A stretch of DNA of 64,000 bases from the NCBI RefSeq assembly GCF_003148805.1, contig NZ_QGGX01000007.1, positions 186,001 to 250,000 of the forward strand, given 5' to 3'. Below, in pieces: positions 55,822-64,000 of the stretch; position 1 is the stretch's first letter; the number at the start of each line of letters is the position of its first letter. A program made the translations under genes and the position numbers. This DNA is from Aminobacter sp. AP02. GTDB lineage: Bacteria; Pseudomonadota; Alphaproteobacteria; Rhizobiales; Rhizobiaceae. The notes under the pieces are model-generated. The model was not told the DNA's origin. It saw only the letters and a list, made by a program, of their open reading frames with translations, and did no database searches.

Positions 55822-56979
55822 CTACCGCGCCAGGTCGGCAACCACCGCGTCGAGCACGATCATGCCTTCGGGCGTGGCGCGCAGGCGCGAATTGCCGATC
55901 GGCGCCACCAGGCCCTCGCCCTGCAGGATCGACAGCCGCGCCGATGACAGCGACTTGCCTGACAGCACCTCGTAGCGCGCGAGGTCGATGCCCTCGACAA
56001 GCCTGAGGCCCATCAGCAGGAATTCGTCGGCCTCTTCCGAGCGGTTGAGCATCTCGCCACCGGTGATGCCGTGGCCGCGTTCCTCGACCAGTTCGGCCCA
56101 GCGTTCAGGCAACCGTTCAGCAATCGTCACCACCCGGGTGCCGTTTTCGACAAAGCGGCCATGCGCGCCAGGGCCAACGCCGACGTATTCGCCGTATCGC
56201 CAGTAGGTCAGGTTGTGGCGGCTCTCGGCGCCCGGCTTGGCGTGGTTGGAAATCTCGTAGGCTGGCAGGCCGTGCGCCGCCGTCACCTCTTGGGTGATCG
56301 CATACAGCTCCGCAGCGTGCTCGCCATCCGGAATCTCGAACTTGCCGGCGTTGTAGAGCTGGAAGAAGCGCGTGCCTTCCTCGATTGTCAGCTGGTACAG
56401 CGACAGGTGGTCGACGGCATAGCTGATCGCCTGCTCAAGCTCGGCGGCCCAGGCGTCGGGTGTCTGGCCGGGACGGGCGTAGATCAGGTCGAACGACAGG
56501 CGCGGGAAGATTTCGCGCGCGAGCCCGATGGCATGCAGCGCTTCGGGAACATTGTGGAGCCGGCCAAGAAAGCGCAGATCGGCGTCGTTCAGCGCCTGCA
56601 CGCCGAGCGACACCCGGTTGACGCCGGCTGCGCGATAGCCGCGAAAGCGTTCTGCCTCCACCGACGAGGGGTTGGCCTCGAGCGTGATCTCGGCATTGCC
56701 GGCAATCGTCCAGTTGGCGGCGATCGCATCGAGTACCGCCCCCACCGTCTCGGGTTTCATCAGCGACGGAGTTCCGCCGCCCAAAAAGACGCTCGTCACC
56801 TCGCGCGGACCGGTGCGGGCGCGCATCGTCGCAAGCTCGGTGGCGAAGGCGCGGGCGAAGCGCTCCTGGTCTACCGGCTGGTGGCGGACATGGCTGTTGA
56901 AGTCGCAGTAAGGGCATTTGGCCGCGCAAAACGGCCAGTGCACATAGACGCCGAAGCCGGGCGAACGGTCGTGCATCAT
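55822..56979 (-). CDS. hemW: HemW (radical SAM heme chaperone, coproporphyrinogen III oxidase-like)
   Basis: A 385-residue radical-SAM protein. The iron-sulfur cluster motif is CAAKCPYC (residues about 18-25, in VHWPFCAAKCPYCDFNSH), which matches HemW. It then has GGGTPSLM, ANPSS, and EISNHAKPGAESRHNLTYW. HemW is regarded as a heme chaperone and not a true coproporphyrinogen oxidase. It is the last gene of the leftward rph-VOC-rdgB-hemW group, separated from rdgB by a palindromic repeat. Confidence 0.94.
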   Translation of the reverse strand: MMHDRSPGFGVYVHWPFCAAKCPYCDFNSHVRHQPVDQERFARAFATELATMRARTGPREVTSVFLGGGTPSLMKPETVGAVLDAIAANWTIAGNAEITLEANPSSVEAERFRGYRAAGVNRVSLGVQALNDADLRFLGRLHNVPEALHAIGLAREIFPRLSFDLIYARPGQTPDAWAAELEQAISYAVDHLSLYQLTIEEGTRFFQLYNAGKFEIPDGEHAAELYAITQEVTAAHGLPAYEISNHAKPGAESRHNLTYWRYGEYVGVGPGAHGRFVENGTRVVTIAERLPERWAELVEERGHGITGGEMLNRSEEADEFLLMGLRLVEGIDLARYEVLSGKSLSSARLSILQGEGLVAPIGNSRLRATPEGMIVLDAVVADLAR

Positions 56980-56999
56980 CGCGCGATCCTCGAAGCCTG

Positions 57000-57132
57000 G
57001 CGCCGCCCCTCATCCCCCTGCCGGGACCTTCTCCCCGTGAACGGGGAGAAGGAGGCTGGCCGCAGCCGCGCCGCTCTTCCTTCTCCCCGTTCACGGAGAG
57101 AAGGTGCCCGAAGGGCGGATGAGGGGCGGCGC
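57000..57132. repeat. Intergenic palindromic element, copy 2 (RIME-like)
   Basis: Perfect 16-bp outer arms (57000-57015 with 57117-57132, arm GCGCCGCCCCTCATCC) enclose two hairpins. The first is perfect, 12 bp each side of GA (57027-57038 with 57041-57052, arm CCTTCTCCCCGT). The second, near 57078-57113, is a near-copy. It splits the rdgB-hemW spacing and may terminate transcription between them. Same family as 3593 and 63660. Confidence 0.85.
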
Positions 57133-57158
57133 TGGTGTTCCAAGGGCAATAACATTCC

Positions 57159-57806
57159 TTACGCCGAACCGAGCATGGCGCGGGCGAATTTCTGGAAGGC
57201 CCGCGCCCGGTGCGACAGGGCATCCGCCTGGCCGGGCTTCCAGCCGTGCTTTTCCTCGGCGCTCATCTCGCCGAAGGTCTTGTCGAAGCCATCGGGCAAG
57301 AACACCGGGTCGTAGCCAAAGCCCTTTTCGCCGCGCGGTGGCCACACCAGGTTGCCCTCGGCCTCGCCACGGAAATATTCGGCGTGCCCGTCCGGCCAGG
57401 CCAGGCAGATGACGGCGACGAAGCGGCCGGTTCGCTGGTCGGAAGCCTTTGCGCCGCGTTCCTGCATGGCGTCTTCGGTGCGCTGCATCGCCATGGCGAA
57501 GTCGCGCGTGCCGTCGGGTCTCTCGGCCCAGTTGGCGGTGTAGACGCCCGGTGCGCCGTCGAGCGCGTCGACGACAAGCCCGGAATCGTCCGACATAGCC
57601 GGCAGTCCCGTCGCGGTCGCCGCGGCAAGCGCCTTGATGTAGGCGTTTTCCTCAAAGGTCGTGCCGGTTTCGTCGGGCTCCGGCAGGCCGTATTCCTTGG
57701 CCGATTTGGCGGCGATGCCGAACGGCGCCATCAAGTCGGCGAATTCGCGCAGCTTGCCGGCATTGTGGCTGGCGATCACGATCTCATTTTCGGCAAGCTT
57801 GCGCAT
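57159..57806 (-). CDS. rdgB: XTP/dITP pyrophosphatase (non-canonical purine NTP)
   Basis: A 215-residue nucleotide house-cleaning enzyme that removes ITP, dITP and XTP. Family motifs: [15 protein letters not shown] near the start, [10 protein letters not shown], the active-site [23 protein letters not shown] and the [15 protein letters not shown] loop. ATG 57806 forms a TGATG overlap with the VOC gene stop; the in-frame ATG at 57818 would add four residues. Confidence 0.95.
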   Translation of the reverse strand: MRKLAENEIVIASHNAGKLREFADLMAPFGIAAKSAKEYGLPEPDETGTTFEENAYIKALAAATATGLPAMSDDSGLVVDALDGAPGVYTANWAERPDGTRDFAMAMQRTEDAMQERGAKASDQRTGRFVAVICLAWPDGHAEYFRGEAEGNLVWPPRGEKGFGYDPVFLPDGFDKTFGEMSAEEKHGWKPGQADALSHRARAFQKFARAMLGSA

Positions 57807-58234
57807 CAAAGGCCCCATATTCTCGGCTCGGCGATTTCAAGCGAATTGCCTGATGGATCGCGGAAATAGATGGAGCGGCCGCCCTTCAATTGCTTGTCGG
57901 GGGAGGGCCACTCGAAATCGGCTTCGATGGCGATGCCTTCGCCTTCGAGCCGCGTCTTCCATTGATCGACTTCTTCGGCGGTCGCCGAAAAGCACAGATG
58001 TCCCTGACCCGTCGTGCCATGTGGTGGCACCGGCAGCCTGGCATCGGGCTTCGGTGGTTGCCGAGTTGCTTCCGCGTTGAACAAGAGCAGCACGCCTCGT
58101 CCGCAGCGGAAGAACACATGCCGCCCGGGCACCTTGGCGATCCGCTCCAGCCCCATCACCTCGCCGTAGAACGCCTCGGCGGCGTCAAGGTCGGTGACAT
58201 AGAGTGCGGATTCGAGGATCGCCGAGGGCCGCAT
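57806..58234 (-). CDS. VOC superfamily protein (glyoxalase-like)
   Basis: A 142-residue VOC-fold protein with the two module starts [24 protein letters not shown] and [22 protein letters not shown] and the ending [18 protein letters not shown]. The conserved E in SLEIAEP and H in GQGHLCF could bind a metal. The role is unknown. It lies between rph (11-bp gap) and rdgB (TGATG overlap), so it is made with those house-keeping genes. ATG 58234 is preferred; an upstream start at 58300 would overlap rph. Confidence 0.9.
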   Translation of the reverse strand: MRPSAILESALYVTDLDAAEAFYGEVMGLERIAKVPGRHVFFRCGRGVLLLFNAEATRQPPKPDARLPVPPHGTTGQGHLCFSATAEEVDQWKTRLEGEGIAIEADFEWPSPDKQLKGGRSIYFRDPSGNSLEIAEPRIWGL

Positions 58235-58244
58235 GGCGAATGTC

Positions 58245-58961
58245 TCAGCCCACCGCCATCTTCTGCAGGTCGACCAGCCGGGTAATGCCCTTGCGGGCAA
58301 GGCTCATCAGCGACAGGAACTCTTCTTCCGAGAAAGGCAGGCCTTCGGCGGTGCCCTGGATCTCGACGATGCCGCCCTTGCCGGTCATGACGAAATTGGC
58401 GTCGGTGCCGGCCGAGGAGTCTTCGACATAGTCGAGGTCGATCACTGGCTGGCCGTCATGGATGCCGCACGAGATCGCCGCGATATGGTCTTTCAGCACC
58501 TTGTCGACGCTGACCATCTGGCGCGCTTCCATCCAGCGCAGGCAGTCGTAGAGCGCGATCCACGCGCCGGTGATCGAAGCGGTGCGAGTACCGCCGTCGG
58601 CCTGGATCACGTCGCAGTCGACGGTGATCTGGCGCTCGCCCAGCGCCTGCATGTCGACGACAGCGCGCAAGCTGCGGCCGATCAGCCGCTGGATTTCCTG
58701 CGTGCGTCCGCCCTGCTTGCCGGCCGAAGCCTCGCGGCGCATACGCTCGCCGGTCGAGCGCGGCAGCATCCCGTATTCGGCCGTCACCCAGCCCTTGCCG
58801 GAGTTGCGCATCCAGCCCGGCACCTTTTCTTCAAGGCTCGCGGTGCACAAGACATGGGTGTCGCCGAACTTCACCAGGCACGAGCCTTCGGCATGCTTGG
58901 AAACGTTGCGCTCGAAGGAGATGGCGCGCATTTCGTCGGGTTGGCGTTTGGAAGGGCGCAT
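58245..58961 (-). CDS. rph: Ribonuclease PH
   Basis: A 238-residue phosphate-dependent 3'-5' exoribonuclease that trims tRNA precursors. The start [20 protein letters not shown], the catalytic region [29 protein letters not shown], and [18 protein letters not shown] are all intact. ATG 58961 is chosen over 59030, where the longer frame has no family features. It is first in a leftward group with VOC, rdgB and hemW, and divergent from hrcA. Confidence 0.97.
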   Translation of the reverse strand: MRPSKRQPDEMRAISFERNVSKHAEGSCLVKFGDTHVLCTASLEEKVPGWMRNSGKGWVTAEYGMLPRSTGERMRREASAGKQGGRTQEIQRLIGRSLRAVVDMQALGERQITVDCDVIQADGGTRTASITGAWIALYDCLRWMEARQMVSVDKVLKDHIAAISCGIHDGQPVIDLDYVEDSSAGTDANFVMTGKGGIVEIQGTAEGLPFSEEEFLSLMSLARKGITRLVDLQKMAVG

Positions 58962-59102
58962 ACGGCTACTTTCTATGGCGAAATCGGAAAATTGTTGCCG
59001 GCTTGTAGCTCCATGGCAGCACCAGCGCAAAGGAAAACCGGTTCCGCTGCTGGAGCTGTTGTGTTCGCAGCCGTGCGGTCTATATCATTTTAGACGGAGT
59101 CC

Positions 59103-60182
59103 ATGAAGCAGATGACCAAAGCGGTACCCGATCCCACGCTGCAATCGCTCGACATGCGCTCGCGCGACATCTTCCGGCGCATCGTCGATTCCTACCTCAG
59201 GGACGGCGAGCCGGTCGGTTCGCGCAACCTGTCGCGCATGCTGCCTTCGTCGCTGTCGCCGGCAACCGTGCGCAACGTCATGAGCGACCTGGAGCATCTC
59301 GGTCTCGTCTATGCCCCGCATATCTCCGCCGGCCGCCTGCCGACCCAAAAGGGCCTGCGCTTTTTCGTCGACGCTTTCATGGAACTCGGCGACCTCTCCG
59401 ACGAGGAGCGCCGCACCATCGAGGCACAGGTCAAGGCCTCGGGCGAGGGTGCTTCGCTGGAGCACATGCTGACCGAGGCGAGCCAGATGCTGTCGGGCAT
59501 GTCGCGCGGCGCGGGCCTCGTGCTCGCCGCCAAGAACGAGGTCGCCCTCAAGCATATCGAGTTCATCCAGCTCGAACCGACCAAGGCTCTCGCCGTGCTG
59601 GTGTCGCAGAATGGCGATGTCGAAAACCGCGTCGTCGAACTGCCGCTCGGCGTCACCGTCTCCCAGCTTCACGAAGCGTCCAACTTCCTCAACGCCCATA
59701 TCCGTGGCCGCACCCTTGCCGAGGCCCGGATCGAAATCGCCCGCATCAAGGACGAGACCAAGGCAGCCCTCGACACGCTGTCGCAGGATCTCGTCGAAAA
59801 GGGCCTTGCCGTCTGGGCTGGCGCCGAAAGCGGCCTGCCGGCACGCCTCATCGTGCGTGGCCGTGCCAATTTGCTCGAAAACGTCACCGCCCAGGCCGAC
59901 ATCGAACTGCTCAAGCACCTGTTCGAGGACATGGAAACCCAGGACGGGCTGATCCAGCTTCTCGACCTCGCCGAAGAAGGATCGGGCGTACGCATCTTCA
60001 TCGGTTCGGAGAACCGGCTGTTTTCGCTGTCGGGCTCATCTCTGGTCGTCGCGCCCTATCGCGACAAGGACGCCCGCGTCGTCGGCGCGCTCGGCGTCAT
60101 CGGCCCGACGCGGCTCAACTACGCCCGCATCGTGCCGATGGTCGACTATACGGCGCAGTTGATCTCGCGCATGCTCAGGTGA
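59103..60182 (+). CDS. hrcA: Heat-shock repressor HrcA
   Basis: A 359-residue repressor of class I heat-shock genes such as groESL. The N-terminal winged helix is in RDIFRRIVDSYLRDGEPVGSRNLSRMLPSSLSPATVRNVMSDLEHLGLVYAPHISAGRLPTQKGLRFFVDAFME; the C-terminal effector part has IGSENRLFSLSGSSLVVAPY and GVIGPTRLNYARIVPMVDY. HrcA binds CIRCE operators; none is visible in front of this gene. grpE, which often follows, is not in the window. Confidence 0.96.
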   Translation: MKQMTKAVPDPTLQSLDMRSRDIFRRIVDSYLRDGEPVGSRNLSRMLPSSLSPATVRNVMSDLEHLGLVYAPHISAGRLPTQKGLRFFVDAFMELGDLSDEERRTIEAQVKASGEGASLEHMLTEASQMLSGMSRGAGLVLAAKNEVALKHIEFIQLEPTKALAVLVSQNGDVENRVVELPLGVTVSQLHEASNFLNAHIRGRTLAEARIEIARIKDETKAALDTLSQDLVEKGLAVWAGAESGLPARLIVRGRANLLENVTAQADIELLKHLFEDMETQDGLIQLLDLAEEGSGVRIFIGSENRLFSLSGSSLVVAPYRDKDARVVGALGVIGPTRLNYARIVPMVDYTAQLISRMLR

Positions 60183-60214
60183 GATAGTCGGCTGCCCTTA
60201 CCCAGGAGGAAGCA

Positions 60215-60412
60215 ATGGCATTCGAACAGATCAAGGCCGAGATTGCGGTCCTCTTGCAGGAGATGGTCAACCAGCCCGAAGACGAGCACGAACTGCACGA
60301 GCGCCTGCGCGAGAAGCTGGCCGAATTGCGGGCGCAAGGCTTGCCCGTGCCCGCCGACCTCGTCGAACTGGAAAAGCGTCTCGACGAGGATTTCTACAAG
60401 GCAGGCGCCTGA
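60215..60412 (+). CDS. Hypothetical conserved small protein, 65 residues
   Basis: A 65-residue acidic helical protein, MAFEQIKAEIAVLLQEMVNQ then PEDEHELHERLREKLAELRAQGLPVPADLVELEKRLDEDFYKAGA. It has two amphipathic helices split by a Pro-rich GLPVPADL turn, a typical compact helical hairpin. A strong CAGGAGGAAGC ribosome site lies directly upstream. It follows hrcA by 32 bp, so it may share its transcript. No function is recognised. Confidence 0.8.
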   Translation: MAFEQIKAEIAVLLQEMVNQPEDEHELHERLREKLAELRAQGLPVPADLVELEKRLDEDFYKAGA

Positions 60413-60437
60413 GACCTACAGCGCCGTTGCACTTCGA

Positions 60438-61694
60438 TTAGCCGAACTTCCGCTGCGCATCGAGCGCAAGGCCCAGGCCCACGCTGCCGAAGGCGTCGCC
60501 CTGGACGATGTTGGCGCCCGGCACCAGCGCCAGGATGCTCTGGCGCGCCAGCGGGATGGCGGTCGAGCCACCGGTCAAGAACACCGCGGTGATGTCTTCA
60601 GCGCGCACCTGCGCTTCTTCGAGCGTATCGGCGACCGTCGCGGTCACGCGATCGACCGCGCTGCGAATGGTGTCTTCCAGCCCTTGCCTGGTCAGTGATG
60701 CATCAAAGCGCGCGCCCGGCAGCGCAACCTCGATCGTTGCTTCGTCGGCGTCGGTCAGTTCGATCTTGGCCTTTTCGACCTTGGTCGCCAAGGCATGGCC
60801 GAAACGCTGGTCGACGACCTCGATCAGCCTGTCGATCAGGTCGGGGCGCTCAGCCTCGAAGCGGATCTGGCGCAGGTCGAGCTTGGCCTTGGGCGTGTAG
60901 AGCAGGTTGATGCGCTGCCAGGTCGCGAGATCGATGAAATAACCCGCCGGCAGGTTGCGCTTGCCGTCCTTGGTCGGCGTGAGATAGCCGAGCTCGGGCA
61001 TGACATGGGCAATGCTCAGCAGGCGGTCGAAATCTGTACCGCCGATATGGACGCCGCGATTGGCCAGGATGTCGGCCTTGCGGTCGCTGGAGGCAGCCCG
61101 TTTGGGCGAGACGCGGACGATGGAAAAGTCCGACGTGCCGCCGCCCATGTCGACGATCAGCGCCAGTTCTTCGCGCGTCACCGTGCACTCGTAGTCGAGT
61201 GCGGCGGCGATCGGCTCGAACTGGAAGTCTATGTGCTTGAAGCCTTGGGCGCGGGCAGCCTTCTCAAGCTCGCTCTGGGCTGCCGCGTCGGCCTCGGGAT
61301 TGTCGTCGACGAACTGCACCGGGCGGCCGAGCACGACGTTTTCGACCGGCTCGCCGACATGGCCTTCGAGCCGATCCTTGAGGTGGCCGACAAACATGCC
61401 GATGATGTCGGTGAAGGCGATCTGGCGTGCCTTGATGCGGGTCTTTTCATGCACCAGCGAGGAGCCGAGCACGCTTTTCAGTGCGCGCATCAGGCGGCCT
61501 TCCGCACCGTCGGTGTATTCGCCGATGGCGCGGCGGCCAAGGGCGGTCTGGTTGTCTTCGAAGTTGAAGAAGATGGCCGACGGCAGCGTGACGTTTTCAC
61601 CCTCGAGCGCAACGAGGCGCGGCCGGCCGTTCTCGATAACGCCGACGGTCGAATTGGAGGTGCCGAAGTCTATGCCGCCGAAAGCCGGTCGCAT
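60438..61694 (-). CDS. Hsp70 family protein (YegD-like)
   Basis: A 418-residue Hsp70-type ATPase domain without a C-terminal substrate-binding domain. The phosphate-1 motif is GGIDFGTSNSTVGV near residue 6, phosphate-2 is LIVDMGGGTSDFS near 188, and the adenosine region is TAVFLTGGSTAIPLARQSI near the C-terminus. Full DnaK would be about 640 residues. YegD-type proteins are of uncertain role; they could be a chaperone-like ATPase. It is divergent from the LysE-type gene and convergent with the 65-residue gene. Confidence 0.9.
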   Translation of the reverse strand: MRPAFGGIDFGTSNSTVGVIENGRPRLVALEGENVTLPSAIFFNFEDNQTALGRRAIGEYTDGAEGRLMRALKSVLGSSLVHEKTRIKARQIAFTDIIGMFVGHLKDRLEGHVGEPVENVVLGRPVQFVDDNPEADAAAQSELEKAARAQGFKHIDFQFEPIAAALDYECTVTREELALIVDMGGGTSDFSIVRVSPKRAASSDRKADILANRGVHIGGTDFDRLLSIAHVMPELGYLTPTKDGKRNLPAGYFIDLATWQRINLLYTPKAKLDLRQIRFEAERPDLIDRLIEVVDQRFGHALATKVEKAKIELTDADEATIEVALPGARFDASLTRQGLEDTIRSAVDRVTATVADTLEEAQVRAEDITAVFLTGGSTAIPLARQSILALVPGANIVQGDAFGSVGLGLALDAQRKFG

Positions 61695-61906
61695 CGCCTA
61701 GTCCTGAATTTTCTGCATGAACGTGCCGCCCTCATGCTCTCGCGGGGCCGCAATGGGACAGTGCGCCTACACGACGGGGCGGCGAATGTCGATGACTTCA
61801 AGGTATTTTCCGGGAAAATGTGATCGCTGGCCCAACCCACGCGACATTCCCAGGATACCGCTTTCATGCCATATCAGCGCTGTCCAACCGGCTCCGAGCA
61901 ACTCCC

Positions 61907-62524
61907 ATGACCCTGACAGGATTCCTTGCCTATAGCGGCGCACTCGCGGTGGCTGCCGCCATTCCCGGCCCGGGCGTCACGGCACTCGTGGCGCGCGCGC
62001 TCGGCTCGGGTTTCCGCTCGTCGCTTGCCATGTCGCTTGGACTTGTGGTCGGCGACCTCACCTATCTCACCGCCGTCGTGCTTGGCTTGGCTTTCGTCGC
62101 CCAGTCCTTCGGCATGGTGTTTCTGGCGATCAAGTGGCTCGGCGTTGCCTATCTTGCCTGGCTCGCCTGGAATTTCTGGACCAGCGGCATCACGCCCGAG
62201 ACGGTCGAGGCGAAGAACGGCAGGGGCGGGTTGTTTTCGAGCTTCCTCGCCGGGCTGACCGTGACCTTGGGCAATCCCAAGACGATGATCTTCTACCTGG
62301 CGATCACGCCGACGGTCGTTGACCTGCATTCGCTGACGCTTGCCGACTATGGCATTCTCGTTGCCATCACCATCGCCGTTTTGATGATCGTGCTCGTACC
62401 GTATCTGCTGCTTGCGTCCAAGGCACGCTGGTTCCTCAAGACGCCGCGCGCGCTCAAGCTGCTCAACCGCACTGCCGCCGGGTTCATGGTGGGTGCGGCG
62501 GCTGCGATCGCTGTTCGTCAGTAG
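61907..62524 (+). CDS. LysE family amino-acid exporter
   Basis: A 205-residue inner-membrane exporter of the LysE/RhtB type with about six hydrophobic segments. Typical features are AAIPGPGVTALVARALGSGFRSSLAMSLGLVVGDLTYL at the N-terminus, the loop LAWLAWNFW and GNPKTMIFYLAI. It exports an amino acid or analogue, unidentified. ATG 61907 (MTLTGFLAYSG) is preferred over 61820, which would add a hydrophilic tail. cysK follows 145 bp later, so cysteine-related efflux is possible (inference only). Confidence 0.9.
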   Translation: MTLTGFLAYSGALAVAAAIPGPGVTALVARALGSGFRSSLAMSLGLVVGDLTYLTAVVLGLAFVAQSFGMVFLAIKWLGVAYLAWLAWNFWTSGITPETVEAKNGRGGLFSSFLAGLTVTLGNPKTMIFYLAITPTVVDLHSLTLADYGILVAITIAVLMIVLVPYLLLASKARWFLKTPRALKLLNRTAAGFMVGAAAAIAVRQ

Positions 62525-62559
62525 CGATACTGTCTGGAATTTCATTCCCTTGGATTGGT

Positions 62560-62583
62560 GTTCACGGAAACATGTTTCCGTGA
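62560..62583. promoter_or_regulatory. Perfect 24-bp palindrome upstream of cysK
   Basis: TTCACGGAAACA is followed at once by its exact reverse complement TGTTTCCGTGAA. It lies 86 bp before the cysK start and 35 bp after the LysE gene stop. A perfect, gapless operator of this length suggests a dimeric repressor binding site, but no such regulator is encoded nearby. Confidence 0.7.
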
Positions 62584-62669
62584 ATTGCCCCTAATCAGCA
62601 CGACGTCCACTCGGAATTTGCCCTGCGACACCCTATCTTCGTCGCACAAAATCTCAGGGAGCGAAATCG

Positions 62670-63650
62670 ATGAACAAGCCCGTTACCTCCACGCGCGTGC
62701 CCGGTCGTGGTCGCGTCTATGGCTCGATCACCGAGACCATCGGCGATACGCCCCTGGTGCGGCTCGACAAGTTCGCCAAGGAAAAAGGCGTGGTGGCGAA
62801 CCTCATCGCCAAGCTCGAATTCTTCAACCCCATCGCCAGCGTCAAGGACCGCATCGGCGTCGCGATGATCGAAGCACTTGAGGCTGACGGCCGCATCGTG
62901 CCGGGCAAGAGCACGCTGATCGAGCCGACATCGGGCAATACCGGCATCGCGCTCGCCTTCGCCGCCGCCGCCAAGGGCTACAAGCTGATCCTGACCATGC
63001 CCGAGACGATGTCGATCGAGCGCCGCAAGATGCTGGCGCTGCTCGGTGCCGAACTGGTGCTGACCGAAGGCGCCAAGGGCATGAAGGGCGCTATCGCCAA
63101 GGCCGAGGAGCTGGTGCAGACCATTCCCGATGCGATCATCCCGCAGCAGTTCGAAAACCCTGCCAACCCCGAGATCCACCGCGAAACCACCGCCGAGGAA
63201 ATCTGGAACGACACCCAAGGCTCGATCGACATCTTCGTTGCCGGCATCGGCACCGGTGGTACCATCACCGGCGTCGGCCAGGTCATCAAGAAGCGCAAGC
63301 CTTCGCTGCACGTCGTGGCTGTCGAGCCCGAAGGCTCGCCGGTTCTGTCGGGTGGCCAGCCCGGACCGCACAAGATCCAGGGCATAGGCGCCGGTTTCGC
63401 GCCCAAGGTGCTGGACACGACCATCTATGACGAGATCGTCAAGGTCTCCAACGAGGACGCGGTCGCCAATGCCCGCCTCGTCGCCCGCCTCGAAGGCGTG
63501 CCGGTCGGCATCTCCTCGGGTGCCGCCCTTCAAGCCGCCGTCATCGTCGGCTCGCGCCCGGAAAACGCCGGCAAGAACATCGTCGTCATCATCCCGTCCT
63601 TTGCCGAACGTTATCTTTCGACGGTGCTGTTCGAAGGCCTGGGGAACTAA
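62670..63650 (+). CDS. cysK: Cysteine synthase A (O-acetylserine sulfhydrylase)
   Basis: A 326-residue PLP enzyme that makes cysteine from O-acetylserine and sulfide. PLP binds lysine K59 in [29 protein letters not shown] is the asparagine loop and [11 protein letters not shown] the phosphate loop. [17 protein letters not shown] is the usual N-terminus. It has a strong preceding palindrome and a CAGGGAGCGAAATCG ribosome site. It is a single gene ending before a RIME-like repeat. Confidence 0.97.
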   Translation: MNKPVTSTRVPGRGRVYGSITETIGDTPLVRLDKFAKEKGVVANLIAKLEFFNPIASVKDRIGVAMIEALEADGRIVPGKSTLIEPTSGNTGIALAFAAAAKGYKLILTMPETMSIERRKMLALLGAELVLTEGAKGMKGAIAKAEELVQTIPDAIIPQQFENPANPEIHRETTAEEIWNDTQGSIDIFVAGIGTGGTITGVGQVIKKRKPSLHVVAVEPEGSPVLSGGQPGPHKIQGIGAGFAPKVLDTTIYDEIVKVSNEDAVANARLVARLEGVPVGISSGAALQAAVIVGSRPENAGKNIVVIIPSFAERYLSTVLFEGLGN

Positions 63651-63659
63651 GCAATACTG

Positions 63660-63778
63660 CCCCTCAGCCTTACGCTCTCCCCGTTAAGAACCGGGAGAGG
63701 GGGTGTCGACGATTCCGCTTGTCCCTTCTCCCCGTCATTACGGGGAGAAGGTGCCGGCAGGCGGATGAGGGGCAGCGC
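63660..63778. repeat. Intergenic palindromic element, copy 3 (RIME-like)
   Basis: Contains a perfect 12-bp stem (63724-63735 with 63740-63751, arm CCTTCTCCCCGT) with a CATT loop, and an imperfect CTCTCCCCGTTAAG hairpin near 63674. Outer GCCCCTCA and TGAGGGGC ends match the style of the copies at 3593 and 57000. It lies between cysK and the convergent sigma-factor gene and could end both transcripts. Confidence 0.8.
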
Positions 63779-63811
63779 AACCTGTGGCCGGGTTTCTGAT
63801 TCTTCATCCGC

Positions 63812-64000
63812 TCACCGACCATCGAGGTCCGCCCGTTTTCGCTTGAGGAAAGCGCGTACAGCGTGGTCGGTCTCGAGGCCTATGGCGAGCGCATACGCCT
63901 TGTCGGCCTCTTCTGACATACCGAGGAGCGACAGAAGTTCAGCCCGCGCCGCCCAATAAGGCTGATACTGGTCGAGCCTCGCATCGCCGATGGCGTCGAG
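63812..64000 (-). CDS. ECF-type RNA polymerase sigma factor (C-terminal part only)
   Basis: The minus strand has an open frame of 62 codons that continues past the end of the window and stops at 63812-63814. The translation begins LDAIGDARLDQYQPYWAARA and ends KRKRADLDGR. This is the TPR-like C-terminal extension of the ECF42-type (DUF6596) sigma-70 factors, where LDGYQPYWAARAELLARLG is typical. The sigma-2 and sigma-4 domains lie outside the window, so function is inferred from the tail alone. Confidence 0.7.
   Translation of the reverse strand, partial: LDAIGDARLDQYQPYWAARAELLSLLGMSEEADKAYALAIGLETDHAVRAFLKRKRADLDGR

Overview
The window reads as a chromosomal segment of a high-GC alphaproteobacterium of the order Hyphomicrobiales. 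It is most like the Mesorhizobium/Aminobacter (Phyllobacteriaceae) group. This rests on codon bias, protein character, a CCA-encoding tRNA-Ser, conserved blocks such as hrcA/rph/rdgB/hemW and ubiE-ubiB, and RIME-like intergenic palindromes. I had no database search, so the genus is an inference. Genes are dense. No insertion sequence, prophage, CRISPR array or rRNA operon was seen.

Layout. 1-3.6 kb: end of a polar amino-acid ABC transporter operon (two permeases, ATPase, binding protein) with a glycosylasparaginase-type Ntn hydrolase inside it. 3.75-6.5 kb: a LacI-type regulator, a divergent ROK sugar kinase and CutC. 6.5-11.3 kb: the stress operon prkA-yeaH-spoVR, read leftward, with an EcfG-like promoter. 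11.7-17.9 kb: AI-2E-type permease, OsmC protein, several small envelope proteins (including a 42-aa lipoprotein), tRNA-Ser(GGA), two membrane proteins and msrA. 18.1-31 kb: a nucleoside uptake and salvage region holding a BMP-type binding protein, ATPase and two permeases, cytidine deaminase, purine nucleoside phosphorylase, thymidine phosphorylase and, further on, adenosine deaminase and uracil phosphoribosyltransferase. An MFS exporter/AraC pair and a retropepsin-like protease lie inside this region. 31-36 kb: ubiE, ubiB, a FitAB/VapBC-type toxin-antitoxin pair, coaBC and a beta-class GST. 36.4-44.6 kb: a complete kdpFABCDE potassium system preceded by an extra 26-codon membrane peptide. 44.7-50.8 kb: gyrB, an HWE histidine kinase with a convergent single-domain response regulator, and an NADPH-dependent FMN reductase. 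50.9-56 kb: cytochrome P450, acylphosphatase, a DUF3297-type protein, yraN-rsmI, an EamA half-transporter and a GNAT protein. 56-63.7 kb: hemW, rdgB, a VOC protein, rph, hrcA, a 65-aa protein, an Hsp70-like ATPase, a LysE exporter and cysK. The right edge carries the C-terminus of an ECF-type sigma factor.

How it fits together. The nucleoside genes form a plausible import-to-catabolism route: BMP transporter, then Cdd/PunA/DeoA/Add, then Upp. The left-edge operon suggests uptake of an asparagine-linked or isoaspartyl compound followed by cytoplasmic hydrolysis; the adjacent ROK kinase could handle a released amino sugar, but this is a hypothesis. The kdp locus is complete from small subunits to two-component regulator.

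The most checkable unusual signals are: the extra membrane peptide before kdpF; the toxin-antitoxin pair with a direct/inverted-repeat operator between ubiB and coaBC; a perfect 24-bp palindrome before cysK; a perfect 40-bp-arm inverted repeat before cdd; the hydrolase inside the ABC operon; and three copies of a palindromic intergenic element. I did not find clear evidence of a wholly new multi-gene system.
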